A program made the translations under genes and the position numbers. Shown here piece by piece: positions 11,641 through 24,042 of a stretch of DNA of 64,000 nt. The notes below the pieces were generated by a model that saw only the letters and a program-made list of their open reading frames with translations, made no database searches and was not told the DNA's origin. Origin of the DNA: Stictocephala bisonia. Taxonomy: Eukaryota; Arthropoda; Insecta; Hemiptera; Membracidae. The stretch covers positions 6,154,988 to 6,218,987 of the forward strand of contig JAQJVL010000001.1 of assembly GCA_035578905.1 (NCBI GenBank), read 5' to 3'. Positions within the stretch are counted from its first letter, which is position 1. Each line of letters starts with the position of its first letter.

Positions 11641-11880
11641 TTCTAAACACATACAACAATTTTTATAATCCCTCTTACTTGACCTACCTACGAGTTTGTA
11701 CGTCAGTGTACGTGCTGTACGAGGTTTATGGATTGCCAATAGATGAATGTCTGTATAGTGTCAATATGAGGGCCTAAAGTAGTTGACTCTCTTTGTGGAG
11801 TAGGTTTATGGGCCATCAACAGTTTGATGTGTACATAGTGTGGATAAATGGTTGGTCAAGAGTTGAATACACGTGTTACA
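11641..11880. other. Short non-coding spacer between arrays
   Basis: Weakly repetitive text recurs: 'GAGGTTTATGGATTGCCAATAG' resembles 'TAGGTTTATGGGCCATCAACAG' about 95 bp later, perhaps an old two-copy repeat. No gene seen. Confidence 0.35.
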
Positions 11881-12245
11881 GGGACAAAGGTACTGAAAGG
11901 ATTAAAAATCTTGTTGATGGAACACAAATTCTATAAGGATTACAACATTCTTTTTATGGAAAAAGGTGCTATAAGGATTATAACAATCTTATAATTGGAG
12001 CAAAGGTAATATAAGGATTAAAACAATCTTGTAATTGGAGCAAAGGTAATATAAGGATTAAAACAATCTTGTAATTGGAGCAAAGGTAATATAAGGATTA
12101 AAACAATCTTGTAATTGGAGCAAACGTAATATAGGGCTTAAAACAATCCTGGTGGTAATACAAAGGTACTATAAGAATTAAAACAATTTGGTTGTTGGGA
12201 CAAAGGAACCTACTATAAAGATTACAGTAAATTTTGTTGATGGAT
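11881..12245. repeat. 40-bp minisatellite
   Basis: The unit is CAAAGGTAATATAAGGATTA plus AAACAATCTTGTAATTGGAG. Copies at 12001, 12041 and 12081 are identical. Those at about 11881, 11921, 11961, 12121, 12161 and 12201 are progressively diverged outward, the usual pattern of a core that expanded last. About nine copies. Confidence 0.93.
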
Positions 12246-12280
12246 CATTTTTTTTATTTTACTTCTAAATAAATTCAAGG

Positions 12281-12371
12281 TTCATATCTGTTACATTGAA
12301 CAATCTGTTACAATGTACAATCTGTTACATTGAACAATCTGTTTCATTGAACAATCTGTTACATTAACAAT
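12281..12371. repeat. 17-bp tandem repeat
   Basis: The motif ACAATCTGTTACATTGA repeats about four and a half times with single-base changes (ACAATGT, TTTCATT). It adjoins the 40-bp array. Confidence 0.85.
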
Positions 12372-12780
12372 CAAATGATATCACTTGCGAGAGGTATTTA
12401 ATTAAGGTTTAACAGAAACGTTGAAAAGGTCAGCGGAGGATAAATGCAAACGTAATATCCTTTGACCCACGCCTTTAAAATGAAATTCACTCTTTGGAGA
12501 GAGAAAGCGCGGTCATGTTTTCGTTACAGAGAACCGACCACAAGTCAGAACCCCCCCCTCCCTCTACTCCTTTTCTCATTTTCTGTTAACAAGTTCCATC
12601 AAACCGACCTATTATTACTTCATTGTATCAGTCCTTATGACTTAGTGATTAAAATATGTGGCTTAGAGTCAATGTTTACGTCTTACGACCATTCCCTTCT
12701 CAAATGGTTATTTTGACATTTTAAAATTATGAAAGTATATTATAGCTTCTATAATGAAACTAGTTTATTGTGATTTAAAT
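12372..12780. other. Non-coding DNA
   Basis: An 84-codon plus-strand frame (12462-12716) has no recognisable domain and no supporting splice or promoter signals. I do not call it a gene. Confidence 0.4.
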
Positions 12781-13080
12781 TTTATTTTATTTATTTATTT
12801 ATTACTTTAAAGTGAGTACAAAATAAATGCCTCACCAAGTTACGCAAAACTTGTCGGTGAGGTCCTATAGTAAATAAGAAAGAAAAAAAACGTAGTACAA
12901 AAAAATACATTCATATATACTTATATATATTTTATAGTGTTATTTATTAGTAATTATTGGCGGTTTAGGGCAGGCACCTATTTTTAACAAAATAAAAAAT
13001 GCAGCTTATAATATGACAAAATTATGCATTACAATAGAAGGTATGAATACAATAACTGCAGAATGTGGCTACACCAGATA
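12781..13080 (-). mobile_element. Probable LINE 3' end (minus strand) with (TAAA)n tail
   Basis: On the minus strand the sequence ends in a (TAAA)n-type tail (TTTATTTATTTATTTATT on the plus strand at about 12783-12803). It is preceded by a stem-loop: the arms CCTCACC...AAGTT and AACTTG...GGTGAGG flank TACGCAA at 12831-12865. A simple-repeat tail next to a 3' hairpin matches the layout at 51952, where an RT is attached. No coding sequence remains here. Confidence 0.4.
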
Positions 13081-14937
13081 TGCCTGGTGAAAGTTTGTAG
13101 ATAATTTTATCCTGTTTGCTAAAACATTCAAAACATTACCAAAAAATACAAAAAACCATATAGTAATTAGAATATATTAGGTGTTCTTAACATTGAAATA
13201 TTTACGAATGTAAAAGTATAAAATACGCAAGAGAAAATATACATTTCGTTATATAGCCTGGTTTTGATTGTTCGATAATCACGAAATGAAAATATGTGAA
13301 AGAATCTTGTGAAAGTCGGAACAATATGTCATGAAAATTTCGATATGTAATATTCCTGAAGAAAAAAATGGGAATATGGTTGGTTGAGATAGATATTGCT
13401 CTATAATTGGTGTTATGTATTTAAAAAGATCAAAAGAAAAGACCTCTACGAAAGTTATTTTATGGTATAGAAAATAAATAACTATCATATTAGGAACACA
13501 TTAAATCTGTTACGTGATTCTGAATACAAACTGTGTTGATTAGACAATTCTGAATACAAACTGTGTTGATTAGACATAGTCTAACTAACTAAACTGTTTT
13601 TGGTAAAGTTTCTTTTTGTTGGTAAAGTTGAGATGAACATGCTTATCGTATTTAACCTTTTCTTTTGAAATTAATGCAGTACTGTGTCCCTTATTGAAAA
13701 AAATGTTAGTTTTAAAATAATAATTACAAGAAATAGAACTTGTTTATAAGGTGGTTTATATTTAGACAATATATGAGGTTTCTGCTAGACTTGATATAAT
13801 TTATTTAAAAAAATTATAATGTCAAAGAAAGTAAAATAATTCTAGGAGGTACATAATACAATGGCAGATTACGTGGTTAATTAGAAGCCTATAACTATTG
13901 CTTTTCTTACAAATATTTGTTTACACATTCTTCTCTAAACCTTTAGCTGTTCCTTTACCTTAGTATTTGTACAAAAATTTTAAAATTTGTAGTTTTTATT
14001 TTGTAATTAATATAACTGTTTAGCCTGTTACTATATTATTCCAGCTACTGTATTACCCACTTGAAGATACAACTCTTATTAAAATATTATTAAATATTAT
14101 TAAATATACAACTGTTATACAAAAGTTATTAAAATATGTTTTTCAATTTTAATACATTTTTTATTCAATCTGGATCATTTTATTTCATAATTAAAATAAT
14201 CTCAAATTCGCTAACAATAAAATGGATCGATAGTATAAAAATAAATATAATGTTCAGAATGTAAGTACGGCGATTTGAAAACCAAGCCATGCTCTTGAAG
14301 ACATTATTATTTGCTTACTGTAACAAGAATGTGTTTTCCAACACAAGTCATAATTGAAACAGTTTTATTTGTTTATCCCTTGAGTCAGCTGTTACGCTGT
14401 TACGTTTCCCCTTACCCGGAGGGTGTTTTAAGACAATTGTTAACATTTCATAAAATTTTAGAACGAAATCACCTCTACTTGATAACGATTTTTTATAGTA
14501 GCACATAGAATAATGTGAAATAAAATACTATTTAGTGACATGGCATTTTATTTTTTTCTTCGATAACTTACATTTTATATTTTGGCAGACTAAAACAAGT
14601 GGAGGTGTTCCAAATAAATTACATTACTTTTATGATCTAAGATGTGTATGTCCTGACTATTTGAAGTCCATAATAAATTGAGATAGTATATTATGATTTA
14701 TAAACAAATTATTCTCAAAAAGGCTGATTTCACATCAGATTTAGACCTAATGAGTATGATAGTTTTTTTGACAACAACTTCTTAGAGGTCTTACTAATTA
14801 ACATGTTTATGTTAATTATAACATATTTATAGCCTTAACCGAGATTGTATCTATATAGACACGTGCAGTATTACAATGAAATTTTTAAAAAAGGGATTCT
14901 AATTTTGTGGTAATATTTTAACGACTAATTCACATTT
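13081..14937. other. AT-rich non-coding DNA
   Basis: Nothing recognisable except a two-copy 30-bp direct repeat near 13518-13577 (unit ATTCTGAATACAAACTGTGT plus TGATTAGACA). Short frames at 13279-13488 and 14311-14508 look like chance. Confidence 0.5.
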
Positions 14938-16125
14938 ACGCTTGTCAAACATGGCGTGAATGCAATTTTGTCACACATGACACGTTTACAGTTGTTGTCA
15001 CACATGGTGCAATTGCAATTTTGTCATACATGGCGCGTTTACAGTTGTTGTCACAAATAGCACGATTGCAATTTTGTCACACATGACACGTTTACAGTTG
15101 TTTTCACAAATAGCACGTTTACAGTTGTTGTCACACGTGGCGCGTTTACAGTTGTTGTCAAAAATGGCACGATTGCAATTTTGCCACACATGGCGCGTTT
15201 ACAGTTGTTGTCACACACGGCGCGATTGAAGTTTTGTCACACATTACACGTTTACAGTTGTTGTCACATATGGCGAGCTTACAGTTGTTGTCACTCATGT
15301 CACTTTTCAGCAGTTGTTGTCACACATTTTACATTTGTTGTTGTCACTCATAGCACGTTTGCAGTTGTTGTCACACATGACAAGTTTACAGTTGTTGTCA
15401 CTCAAAGCACGTTTTTGCAGTTGTTATCACACATGACACGTTTACAGTTGTTGTCACTCATAGCACGTTTACAGTTGTTGTCACTCATAGCACGTTTGCA
15501 GTTGTTGTCACTCAAAGCACGTTTACAGTTGTTGTCACACATGACACGTTTGCAGTTGTTGTCACACATGTAACTTTTATAGAAGTTTTAACACATGGTA
15601 TGTTTACAGTTCTTGTTACACATGACACGTTTACAGTTGTTGTCACTCATAGCACGTTTACAGTTGTTGTCACTCATAGGACGTTTACTGTTGTTATTAC
15701 ACATGACACGTTTACAGTTGTTGTCACTCATAGCACGTTTGCAGTTGTTGTCACTCAAAGCACGTTTACAGTTGTTGTCACACATGACACGTTTGCAGTT
15801 GTTGTCACACATGTAACTTTTATAGAAGTTTTAACACATGGTATGTTTACAGTTCTTGTTACACATGACACGTTTACAGTTGTTGTCACTCATAGCACGT
15901 TTACAGTTGTTGTCACTCATAGCACGTTTGCAGTTGTTGTCACTCAAAGCACGTTTACAGTTGTTGTCACACATGACACGTTTGCAGTTGTTGTCACACA
16001 TGTAACTTTTATAGTAGTTTTAACACATGGTATGTTTACAGTTCTTGTTACACATGACACGTTTACAGTTGTTGTCACTCATAGCACGTTTACAGTTGTT
16101 GTCACAAATGGCATGTTTAGAATCC
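14938..16125. repeat. 27-bp minisatellite, about 44 copies, with higher-order repeats
   Basis: The unit is close to GCACGTTTACAGTTGTTGTC plus ACTCATA; variants end ACACATG, ACTCAAA or ACAAATA. As 27 is nine codons, frames stay open for long stretches on both strands (for example 15600-16163 plus, 15588-15812 minus), giving spurious nine-residue repeats. A marker monomer, TGTAACTTTTATAGAAGTTT, recurs at about 15571, 15814 and 16003. The spacings of 243 (9 units) and 189 (7 units) show block duplication with loss of two units. Left-hand monomers are more diverged. Confidence 0.95.
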
Positions 16126-17464
16126 AGCCATCTGTCTTCTTCATTTTGAAAATGAACTATTAATTAACCTGGCACGTCTCACGAGTGATATTTGAAAAAA
16201 AGATACTGTGAACATTTTGAACAGAGAGTTAAAACAGATCCATTACATTTAATGTACAAGTATTAGGCTTACAAAGGAGAGAGGTGATAATGTAAAAGTA
16301 AGTTGATAAAATATTATTTCTTTAAAGTCAACTAGGTATAATCAACATGTTGTGAAGAAAACTACCGTTGTGGACGTTCACTCAATTATCATAGGATTAC
16401 GATTAATTGAATATTTAAAAATTAAAATTACAAATTAATTTTAATCTGCTTTTTATAGTTATGAACATAATACGGGTTTGCAGAGATTATTAAAGTGTTT
16501 TTAAGTTGATATTGATTATTTATTTCATAATTGAGAAAGTTTTCATGTGTGTTTTTCTAACTGAAAAAAATGGAAAAATTGTGAATTATAAATTATGTTT
16601 AAAATCATAATTATTATTAAAAACCAATAAATCATTACTATCAAGATTCAAACCTCAGTTATATAATTGTGGTGTCTATAATATTGAAAGAAATAATTCT
16701 GTGTCTGTCTCCATAATTTTGATAGTTCTTGGATTATCTTACGTGGGTTTTGTTTATTTATATGTGTAGCCTAATATATCATTAAGGTAAAACGACTATT
16801 AATTAATATTATTTTTATGTATGTGTATGTTGTTACGTTTATTTAATTTTACCTTAAATGCCCCAAAAAGAGTTCCTTTGTCGTTTTAATTATTGTTGTT
16901 TACAAATTTACTATCAATTTTAAAATAATCAGTTTACCATTTTGAAACAAATAGGTCCATATCTTATTAGATTTAAAGTATGATTTTTGTCTTAAAACAG
17001 AAATTGTTGAAAAAAGAATCATTTTATTATTGTTTTACAATGGCGCTAGTGATTTTTAATGGATATATTTATTTGAAGAAAACATTTAGGTATATGGTTT
17101 TGTTTTTAAATATAAACTTAAAAATTTTATTTTATTTCACCTTATTTCACATGTATATAATTTTTTCTTGAAATAAATATATCCGTTCAATATGTGTATA
17201 CATTTTAAAAAACCCCCTGTATGTCTGCTATGCTGAATTACGGGTTTTGTATATGTTAAATTTTGTAATGACCTCTTACAATTACCAATGATTTATGCCC
17301 TATATACATCATTACACTTTTAGAAACATAGTTCCATACTTAGATGAACTAATACAAAGTTAATACTATACATTATTGAAATAGTTTTAAAATGTGTTTT
17401 TCATAAATATTTTTGAGTAAGTGTATGTTGTACTTGAATGCTGCTTATTCCACCATTCAACACT
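16126..17464. other. AT-rich non-coding DNA
   Basis: No gene or element recognised. The 63-codon frame 16980-17171 is rich in I, L, F and K, as expected for AT-rich chance frames. Confidence 0.5.
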
Positions 17465-17960
17465 GTAAATGTATGGATGGGTAGAAGAACTATTTCCACT
17501 GTATGGGTGGGTAAAGGCCTTATCACTTTTGAGTATGGTTGAATGGGATGGTTTTTACCACTTTTCGTGTGTGATGGGTGAGAAGGCCATTACCACCGTA
17601 CGCGTATGGGAGGGAGTGATTTTACCAGTGTACGTGTATGCCGGCGGGAGGGCCATTATCACTGTACGCGTATGGGTGGGAGTTCTTTTACCAGTACACG
17701 TGTATGACGGTGGGAGGGCCATTATCAATGAACGTGTATGCTGGTGGGAGAGCCATTATCACTATACGCGTATGGGTGGGAGTGCTTTTACCAGTGTACG
17801 TGTATGACGGGTGGGAGGGCCATTATCAGTGTACGTGTATGACGGGTAGGAGGACCATTATCAATGTACGTGTATGACGGGCGGGATGGCCATTATCACT
17901 GTACGAGCATGGGTGGTGAGAGTGCTTTTACCACTGTACGTGTGAGGGACGTGGGTGGAT
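17465..17960. repeat. Minisatellite, about 34-35 bp units (dispersed GTACGTGTATGGG family)
   Basis: Two monomer types alternate. One has CCAGTGTACGTGTATGACGG followed by GTGGGAGGGCCATTATC; the other has CACTGTACGCGTATGGGTGG followed by GAGTGCTTTTA. The left third (17465-17590) is much more degenerate. It keeps the GTAC/CGTGTATGGGTGGG core of the family with its own spacer. Confidence 0.92.
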
Positions 17961-19054
17961 GGCCACCTACGTACTCTATTAGCAGATACCAAAAGTGTCT
18001 CATGCTCATAGTAAAGCTTATTTGACTGTTTTTAGTTCTACGACCTGAGTATGTTAATAGCCATTCACTGTAACCTGTTTATAAATTGAAATCATTCTTA
18101 AAAAAAAAATAAAATAAAATAATAAAACATATATACATTCCCTTATAAATAAAGTGGTTGAGTCAAAGAAGGCAAATTTACTCCGGCATACACTGAAACG
18201 AACTCTCTAAACATCTTTTCCAACCAACACTCCCCAATCTCTGTGATAAAACGTATGTTTGCTCGACTGAAAACGGAAACGTGTTCTTGGTTGGCTCTTG
18301 ACTTAGGGACATTGTATTGGTTTTGTGTGTTTGTAGAACGTGGGTTGTCTCGGGGGATGTGGTAAGGCAAGGAACATTTTTACTTGTCAATGTATTGCAT
18401 TCTTACTCGTGCCAGCCACTTCCACGTAATTGAAGGTGTAGTTGCTTACATTACATCTTTATCTATGACCAAATACTATAAATACTTAGTATTTAATGTA
18501 TAATTTGTTTACTACTAACACAAAACTAGTATTTAGGTTGTATTTACTTGTTTATACAGTCACTTAATAATATCGGATATGTTTAATGTTATCATGAGGT
18601 ACTAAAATAAAATAACATTTTAAAACAAATTGTCTAGAAACTAAAATGACGCAGAATCCCTTAATGATTCTTATTTCTAGCCACCAAAAATATGTTCTTT
18701 ATTTTAATTTCATACATAGGAACTAAAATTGTTCAATCTGTTTTTAATTTTATGTATAGGAGGAACTAAAACAGAATTTTATATGTTGGTTGTTAAAAGG
18801 TTTTATTTATTTATTGTCTACCTGTCATATCTATGTTTTATTCTTATAAATACATTTATGAATATAATTGTTATATTAAATACTATTGTAAAATGTTTAT
18901 TGTATGATATTTATTGTATTTTTATGATTGTTTATCTGTTTTTTTCTATGGGTACTAAAAAGTGATTGTTTATCTGTTTTTTTCTATGGGAACTAAAAAG
19001 TATAAATATAATATAAAATATAATATAAATATAAATTATATTTATATTATATTT
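17961..19054. other. Non-coding DNA with small AT-rich duplications
   Basis: A 38-bp direct duplication (TTGTTTATCTGTTTTTTTCT core) lies at about 18924-18999. An AT palindrome sits at about 19001-19053. Minus-strand frames at 18143-18390 have moderate complexity but no recognised domain. Confidence 0.4.
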
Positions 19055-20550
19055 ATCACCGATCATTTTCCAGCTCAAGGGACTGCCTGTTTAGACACTT
19101 TGGTAACTAACCACATTGATCCCCCACAGATTTTTTTATATTACATTTTATGATGAATTTATGTATAAATATAAATATAAATTAAAAAATCTGCTTTTTT
19201 AATTTTATTTATAGACACTAAAATAATATCAAACTTATTTTAAATTATTTTATTTTCTCCATTATAAACAATGTAATATTTTTTAATTTGATCAGTACAG
19301 ATTTATGTTGTAAAATATAAGTCGTCCTTTGTCATCAACTGTTTATCATTTTAATTTATTTGATTAATTTTTAATTAATTTTACTATAAATTTTTAAATT
19401 AATTTATATATATGTTTGAACATACGTTTCTACTATTTATTTTTCCAGTTGATCTTCATTCATATCTTTGTATTGGTTGCCTTGTACACCTCAGGCCTAC
19501 GCACAGGCGTCATGCTCATTTAAGCTTGTTTTCTTAGCTATAGTACTATTTATATATCTTCGTTTTGTTTTATAATTAAATTATTAGTTTTATTTGGTTT
19601 ATGCTTACATTGTATATTTTATATCAAACTGAAATGCAGTGTATAATGTTTTTGAATGCTGGATATATAGAAATGTTTCATATATTCATTCAATTGATTA
19701 GGAAACGTAGTGCATCCAACGTATACTCTTTTCAAACCAATTTATTTAAAGTTCTTGCAAGGAGATGTAAATATTTTTGTTTCACACTAATAAAACTTAA
19801 AATATATTTAGAACTCTACGTAAGTGGCAGTAACCATTTGGCAGCACAGGCAAACCCCCTGAGACATTGAAATTTCATGTTGAATCAGTACGAGCATGAT
19901 CGTGAAGGTGTAGCAGGGAGATGAGACTGTTATAGGCCAAAAGGGCCTCTTCAGCATAGGATAGGAGAGGATGGCATGAGGCAATCAGGCACCCTGGGAC
20001 CCGGAAAAGTAAGCCCCAAGGAGATAAACCTACGATAGAAAACTGGCAGAAAAGAAAAGATGAGAAACAAGAACAGTGACGATGGGTGAAGAGTATGGGT
20101 GAGCGAATTACTGGGTGGGTCTAGTTGTTGAGGAGTGGGTTAATAGCCCCCTCACCCACCCATAAATATACGAAGGTACTGACACACCCACCCGCCCATA
20201 CACGTACGATTGTATTAGGGAGCTATGTCAGTTGTGTGTCGTGTGCTGAGGGGCTTGTGGGAATGGGAAACTTTAGGTTTCAACGGGTGGGTGTCAGAAC
20301 TGGTCGAGAATCAGGGGATATATGGTGGAAAAGGGGTGAGTGGTTTAGGGTTCTGCGAATTAGTCTGTTAGGATGATGGAATCCATAGCTTTGGTTACGT
20401 AATTGACTATGGTTAAGGTGGTTAGGGAACTTACGTAAGTTCGTGATGTAGAGAAGAGTGTACAGGTCGTCGGAGCTGTGGGGGATCAATGTGGTTAGTT
20501 ACCAAAGTGTCTAAACAGGCAGTCCCTTGAGCTGGAAAATGATCGGTGAT
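19055..20550. mobile_element. Segment bounded by a perfect 75-bp inverted repeat
   Basis: Positions 19055-19129 are the exact reverse complement of 20476-20550, as far as I can compare by eye. The shared text includes TTTTCCAGCTCAAGGGACTG and ACCACATTGATCCCCCACAG. The 1.35-kb interior is AT-rich on the left. On the right it is purine-rich and more GC-rich (about 19900-20400), with one degenerate inverted copy of the G-rich minisatellite. This could be a transposon with 75-bp TIRs, two copies of a repeat in opposite orientation, or an inversion footprint. No transposase is visible. Confidence 0.55.
20140..20215 (-). repeat. Short inverted copy of the dispersed minisatellite
   Basis: Two degenerate units in the C-rich orientation (CACCCACCCGCCCATACACG followed by TACGA) lie at about 20148-20209. 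Read on the minus strand they give CGTACGTGTATGGGCGGGTG, the family core. Confidence 0.7.
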
Positions 20551-22057
20551 GAATATAAAATAGCCAAGTGGAATGGAACATTTAAGAATACATTATTATC
20601 TTAAAACACCACTTTCAGGACACCTAGTTTCAACATAAAATACGCTGCAGGAGGGTTTATAATACTGATTATCATAATATACAAATAATCAGCTGATATA
20701 TTTTAATTGATTCCAGCAGTTCCCACTGACTCAATCAATTGAATTTCTATTACTTCAAGTCTATTACACTAAAGTTAACTTTTAAATCTGGATTATCCAA
20801 CAAAATATTCTACATCAACCAGCTACTACTACTTCAACAACTTATTAAACTGTCTCTAAATTCTGTTATATATTTAAATTTTTATTTAAATAAATTTTTA
20901 TTGTATACATTATATTGCCTTCTATTTTATTGTAAACAACCCTCTAGGCTGTTAAACGTTTTATTTATATTCTGTATTTTTCATATTTAATTTATATTGT
21001 TATCAATACGTGTTTGTATATAACTGTTATGTTTTACTTGTTATATTATATAGTATTGTTAAAATGTGTTATATATATCTTATTTTTATAATAATTGCTT
21101 TAGCTTTTCATCTCTGGGTATTAGTATTTCATCTGTATTTACACACGCATTCCAAGCTAGAAATGTAATAGTATTTATATATAAACACAATATAATGAAT
21201 GATTTATTTTGGTAAATATTTTAATAGTTAATATAGTCAGAGGAGTTTTTCTCAAATAGCATTAAACTGGAGAGAAAAATAAATAGCTACATTGAAAAAG
21301 AAATTAATAACAATCAAAACATTTATGATATAAATAATTATCTAATATAACTGTTTACGTATTTTTTACTATAATTATTTATTATTTTCTTTTACCGAAA
21401 TTTTTATACATATTTCCAACGTGAGTTATTATCATTATGTGTTCTAAATGTAAGAGTTGTACTAATTTTAAAATAAGTTTTAAGACACGTGAATTTTAAG
21501 GAATTGTTTTTTTATTTTTTATTTGAGTGCATAAACTGTTAGTGTTTATTTTGTGTAAAGTATACCACAGTTTTGGCTGAACTAAGTATGTAAGATGCGT
21601 CTATAAAGTGCAGGTAATGCAGAGTTCAAACTCACGGTAAGTGTTATCATTCTAGATAATTAATAATGAATTTTAAAAGACTGAACAGTTCAATAATCAT
21701 GGAAAGTGTTAAAATTCCAGATCTTCTCGGAATACAAGACATGAATACAAGACATATATTGAAAACCTTATTATAAAATTAAGAAGCCTGGATAGAAAAC
21801 AGCTGGAGATATTGTCTTACATTATGGTATCGCACATGTTTTCATAATACGTGTTTTTTTGTTTTGTTTTTATAAGTAAACTAAAAAGTCTTCTACTTTC
21901 ATGTATTATTATATGATACTTATTTTCAAAAATTTACATATGATACACATTAATATACATAATAGTGAAAGATTTCTCGCATAGCTTATCAATAAAATTT
22001 TCATGAGAATGAGGTCTTATAACCATGTAAAAAATAACAATAATAATAAAGTACACC
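20551..22057. other. AT-rich non-coding DNA
   Basis: Nothing recognisable. The 83-codon frame 20739-20990 is hydrophobic and low in complexity, consistent with chance. Confidence 0.5.
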
Positions 22058-22232
22058 TTTTTTTTAAACGAGAGGCCGATTCTCCTTCTTAACCTTACTC
22101 TGCCCATTCCTCATAGACTATTGATCTGTGTGAGGAACTTATTCAGACAGAGTAAGGGAGCGACCCAGTACAGTAGAAGGTGAATATTACTGATAAATCT
22201 TTCAGTCTAGGCCGGATTCGAACCAGACTTGA
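22058..22232 (-). mobile_element. tRNA-derived SINE, family I, 5'-truncated copy
   Basis: This is the reverse complement of the body shared with 44001-44233 and 60703-60910: AGGAATGGGCAGAGT, a GAAGGAGAATCGGCCTCTC-type end and a poly(A) end (T tract on the plus strand at about 22059-22065). The pol III B-box remnant GGTTCGAATCC is at about 22213-22223. The A-box half of the tRNA-like head is missing, so the copy is truncated at the B box. Confidence 0.8.
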
Positions 22233-22565
22233 CTTACTTTTATTTATTTCCTTAAAATCCTTTAACAGCATAGGACATACTTTCCATCTCTCCTTGTCCA
22301 CAGTAAGTGCTTTCAATTCTCCCAAAGCGTTGTTATCCTCCTTTGCTTCTCTAACAATAGTTCTCTTCCTCGTTTCTCGAGGTCAACCTCTTTTCCTAGC
22401 ACCTTGCGGGTTCTAATCAGGGGTTTCCTCCATATTGGTTCTATTTGGCTTCCTATGCGGATGCCCTAACCACCTCCACTTTCTCTCATGAATCTGTAGC
22501 TTAGTTTGATTTAGCTTGTTTCTCTCCATGATTTAGAATGAAAGACAATGGCCAATGGACGTTCA
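22233..22565. other. Non-coding DNA
   Basis: No gene recognised. The region has moderate GC and a pyrimidine bias, and short frames crossing from the SINE are not credible. Confidence 0.35.
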
Positions 22566-22785
22566 TAATACGGTGGAGGCACCTGTTCATAAACACTTGC
22601 AGCCGAGACGTAATCGATCGTAATACGGTGGAGGCACCTGTTCATAAACACTTGCAGCCAAGACGTAATCGATCGTAATACGGTGGAGGCACCTGTTCAT
22701 AAACACTTGCAGCCGAGACGTAATCGATCGTAATACGGTGGAGGCACCTGTTCATAAACACTTGCAGCCGAGACGTAATTGATCG
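22566..22785. repeat. 55-bp tandem repeat, four copies
   Basis: The unit is TAATACGGTGGAGGCACCTG...GCAGCCGAGACGTAATCGAT, starting at 22566, 22621, 22676 and 22731. The copies are nearly identical (CAGCCAAG against CAGCCGAG in one; a final ATTGAT). GC content is higher than in the flanks. Confidence 0.95.
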
Positions 22786-23111
22786 TAATCGTACCGATGC
22801 TCATATTTTAACAATAAATATATAAAGTAACATATTTAAGAAAAGTAATAAAAGTTAGGTTAAATAATTTGTATTACAAAATAATTAATTATTCAAATTT
22901 CAAATAATTATATTTCTGATTTTGTAATTTCAAACAGCGGTTGGATACATAAATATTTGTACGTACATAAATTACGATATTGTGATATAACATATAGTAC
23001 AGAATTACTGTTGCAGAAGCTTTATACATAATAGTGTACATGAAAATTAATAATAAATATATTAAAATAAAGACAGGATAAAATTTTTAAATCCTTGATG
23101 TTGAACTTCTT

Positions 23112-23153
23112 TAATACCACTGTACGTGTATGGGCTCGTGAGTGGGTCAATAT
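23112..23153. repeat. Single minisatellite monomer left of the SINE
   Basis: AATACCACTGTACGTGTATG followed by GGCTCGTGAGTGGGTCAAT is one unit of the dispersed family, directly adjoining the left edge of the split SINE. Confidence 0.8.
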
Positions 23154-23300
23154 TTTTTTGTGGACACCACTAGAAAAGTCTGGGATGTCCATGTTGGATG
23201 GTAATCAAGGTTCAGATGTTGTTTAGGGAAGAGAACTGAATGTCAGACTTGTCAGTTACCTGAAAATCAGACCAACACTACGTGGTTCGGTTTCACGTAA

Positions 23301-23905
23301 ATGTGGTTCAATACCACTGTACGTCTATGGGCGGATGAGTGTGTTAATATGACTGTACGTCTATGGGCGGGTGGGTGGGTCAATTCCACTGTACGTGTAT
23401 GGGTGGGTGGGTGGGTCAATACCACTGTACGTCTATGGGCGGATGGGGGCCAATACGACTGTACGTGTGTGGGTGGGTGGGTCAATACCACTGTACGTCT
23501 ATGGGCGGATGGGTGTGTCAATATGACTGTACGTCTATGGGCGGTTGGGTGGGTCAATACCACTGTACGTGTATGGGTGGGTGGGCCAATACGACTGTAC
23601 GTGTATGGGTGGGTGGGTGGGTCAATACCACTGTACGTCTATAGGTGGGTGGGTGGGTCAATACCACTGTACGTCTATGGGCGGGTGGGTGGGTCAATAC
23701 AACTATACGTGTATAGGTGGGTGGGTGGGTCAATACCACTGTACGTGTATGGGTGGGAGGGTGGGCCAATACGACTGTACCTGTATGGGTGAGTGGGTGG
23801 GTCAATACCACTGTACGTCTATGGGCGGATGGGTGGGTCAATACCAGTGTACGTGTATAGGTGGGTGGGTGGGTCAATACCACTGTACGTGTATTTCCAC
23901 CATAT
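23301..23905. repeat. Minisatellite, mostly 36-bp units, G-quadruplex-prone
   Basis: About 17 units of the form CAATACCACTGTACGTGTAT plus GGGTGGGTGGGTGGGT, with variants CGTCTATGGGCGGATGGGTG and CAATACGACTG. The 36-base unit equals 12 codons, so three frames per strand stay open and mimic 12-residue repeat proteins; these are not real genes. Several units contain GGGTGGGTGGGTGGG (for example 23401-23415 and 23607-23621), a textbook G-quadruplex pattern with one-base loops. The array sits inside a SINE. Confidence 0.96.
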
Positions 23906-24042
23906 CTTTCTCTCGTAAGTGTTAGAATAACCTTTATTTATTTAGTTTGTATGAACTCTAAGTATATATGTCCCATAGTTGCCCTGGCTATTGGGCTATC
24001 AATAAATAGTCCTTTCTGAGCTAAGTAGAACTCAGATAGTAA

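Noticed and set aside
15600..16163. 187-codon frame encoding nine-residue repeats
   Set aside because: The 27-bp unit is a multiple of three, so the frame stays open automatically; the antisense strand is equally open. Monomer variation follows block duplication, not codon constraint.
18143..18390. Two overlapping 70-75 codon minus-strand frames as a gene fragment
   Set aside because: Two different frames are open over the same DNA, neither shows a domain, and no splice or repeat context supports either.
23301..23925. Frames of 93-163 codons with 12-residue repeats rich in G, W, C and Y
   Set aside because: The unit is 36 bp and open in many frames on both strands. Known-domain content is nil.
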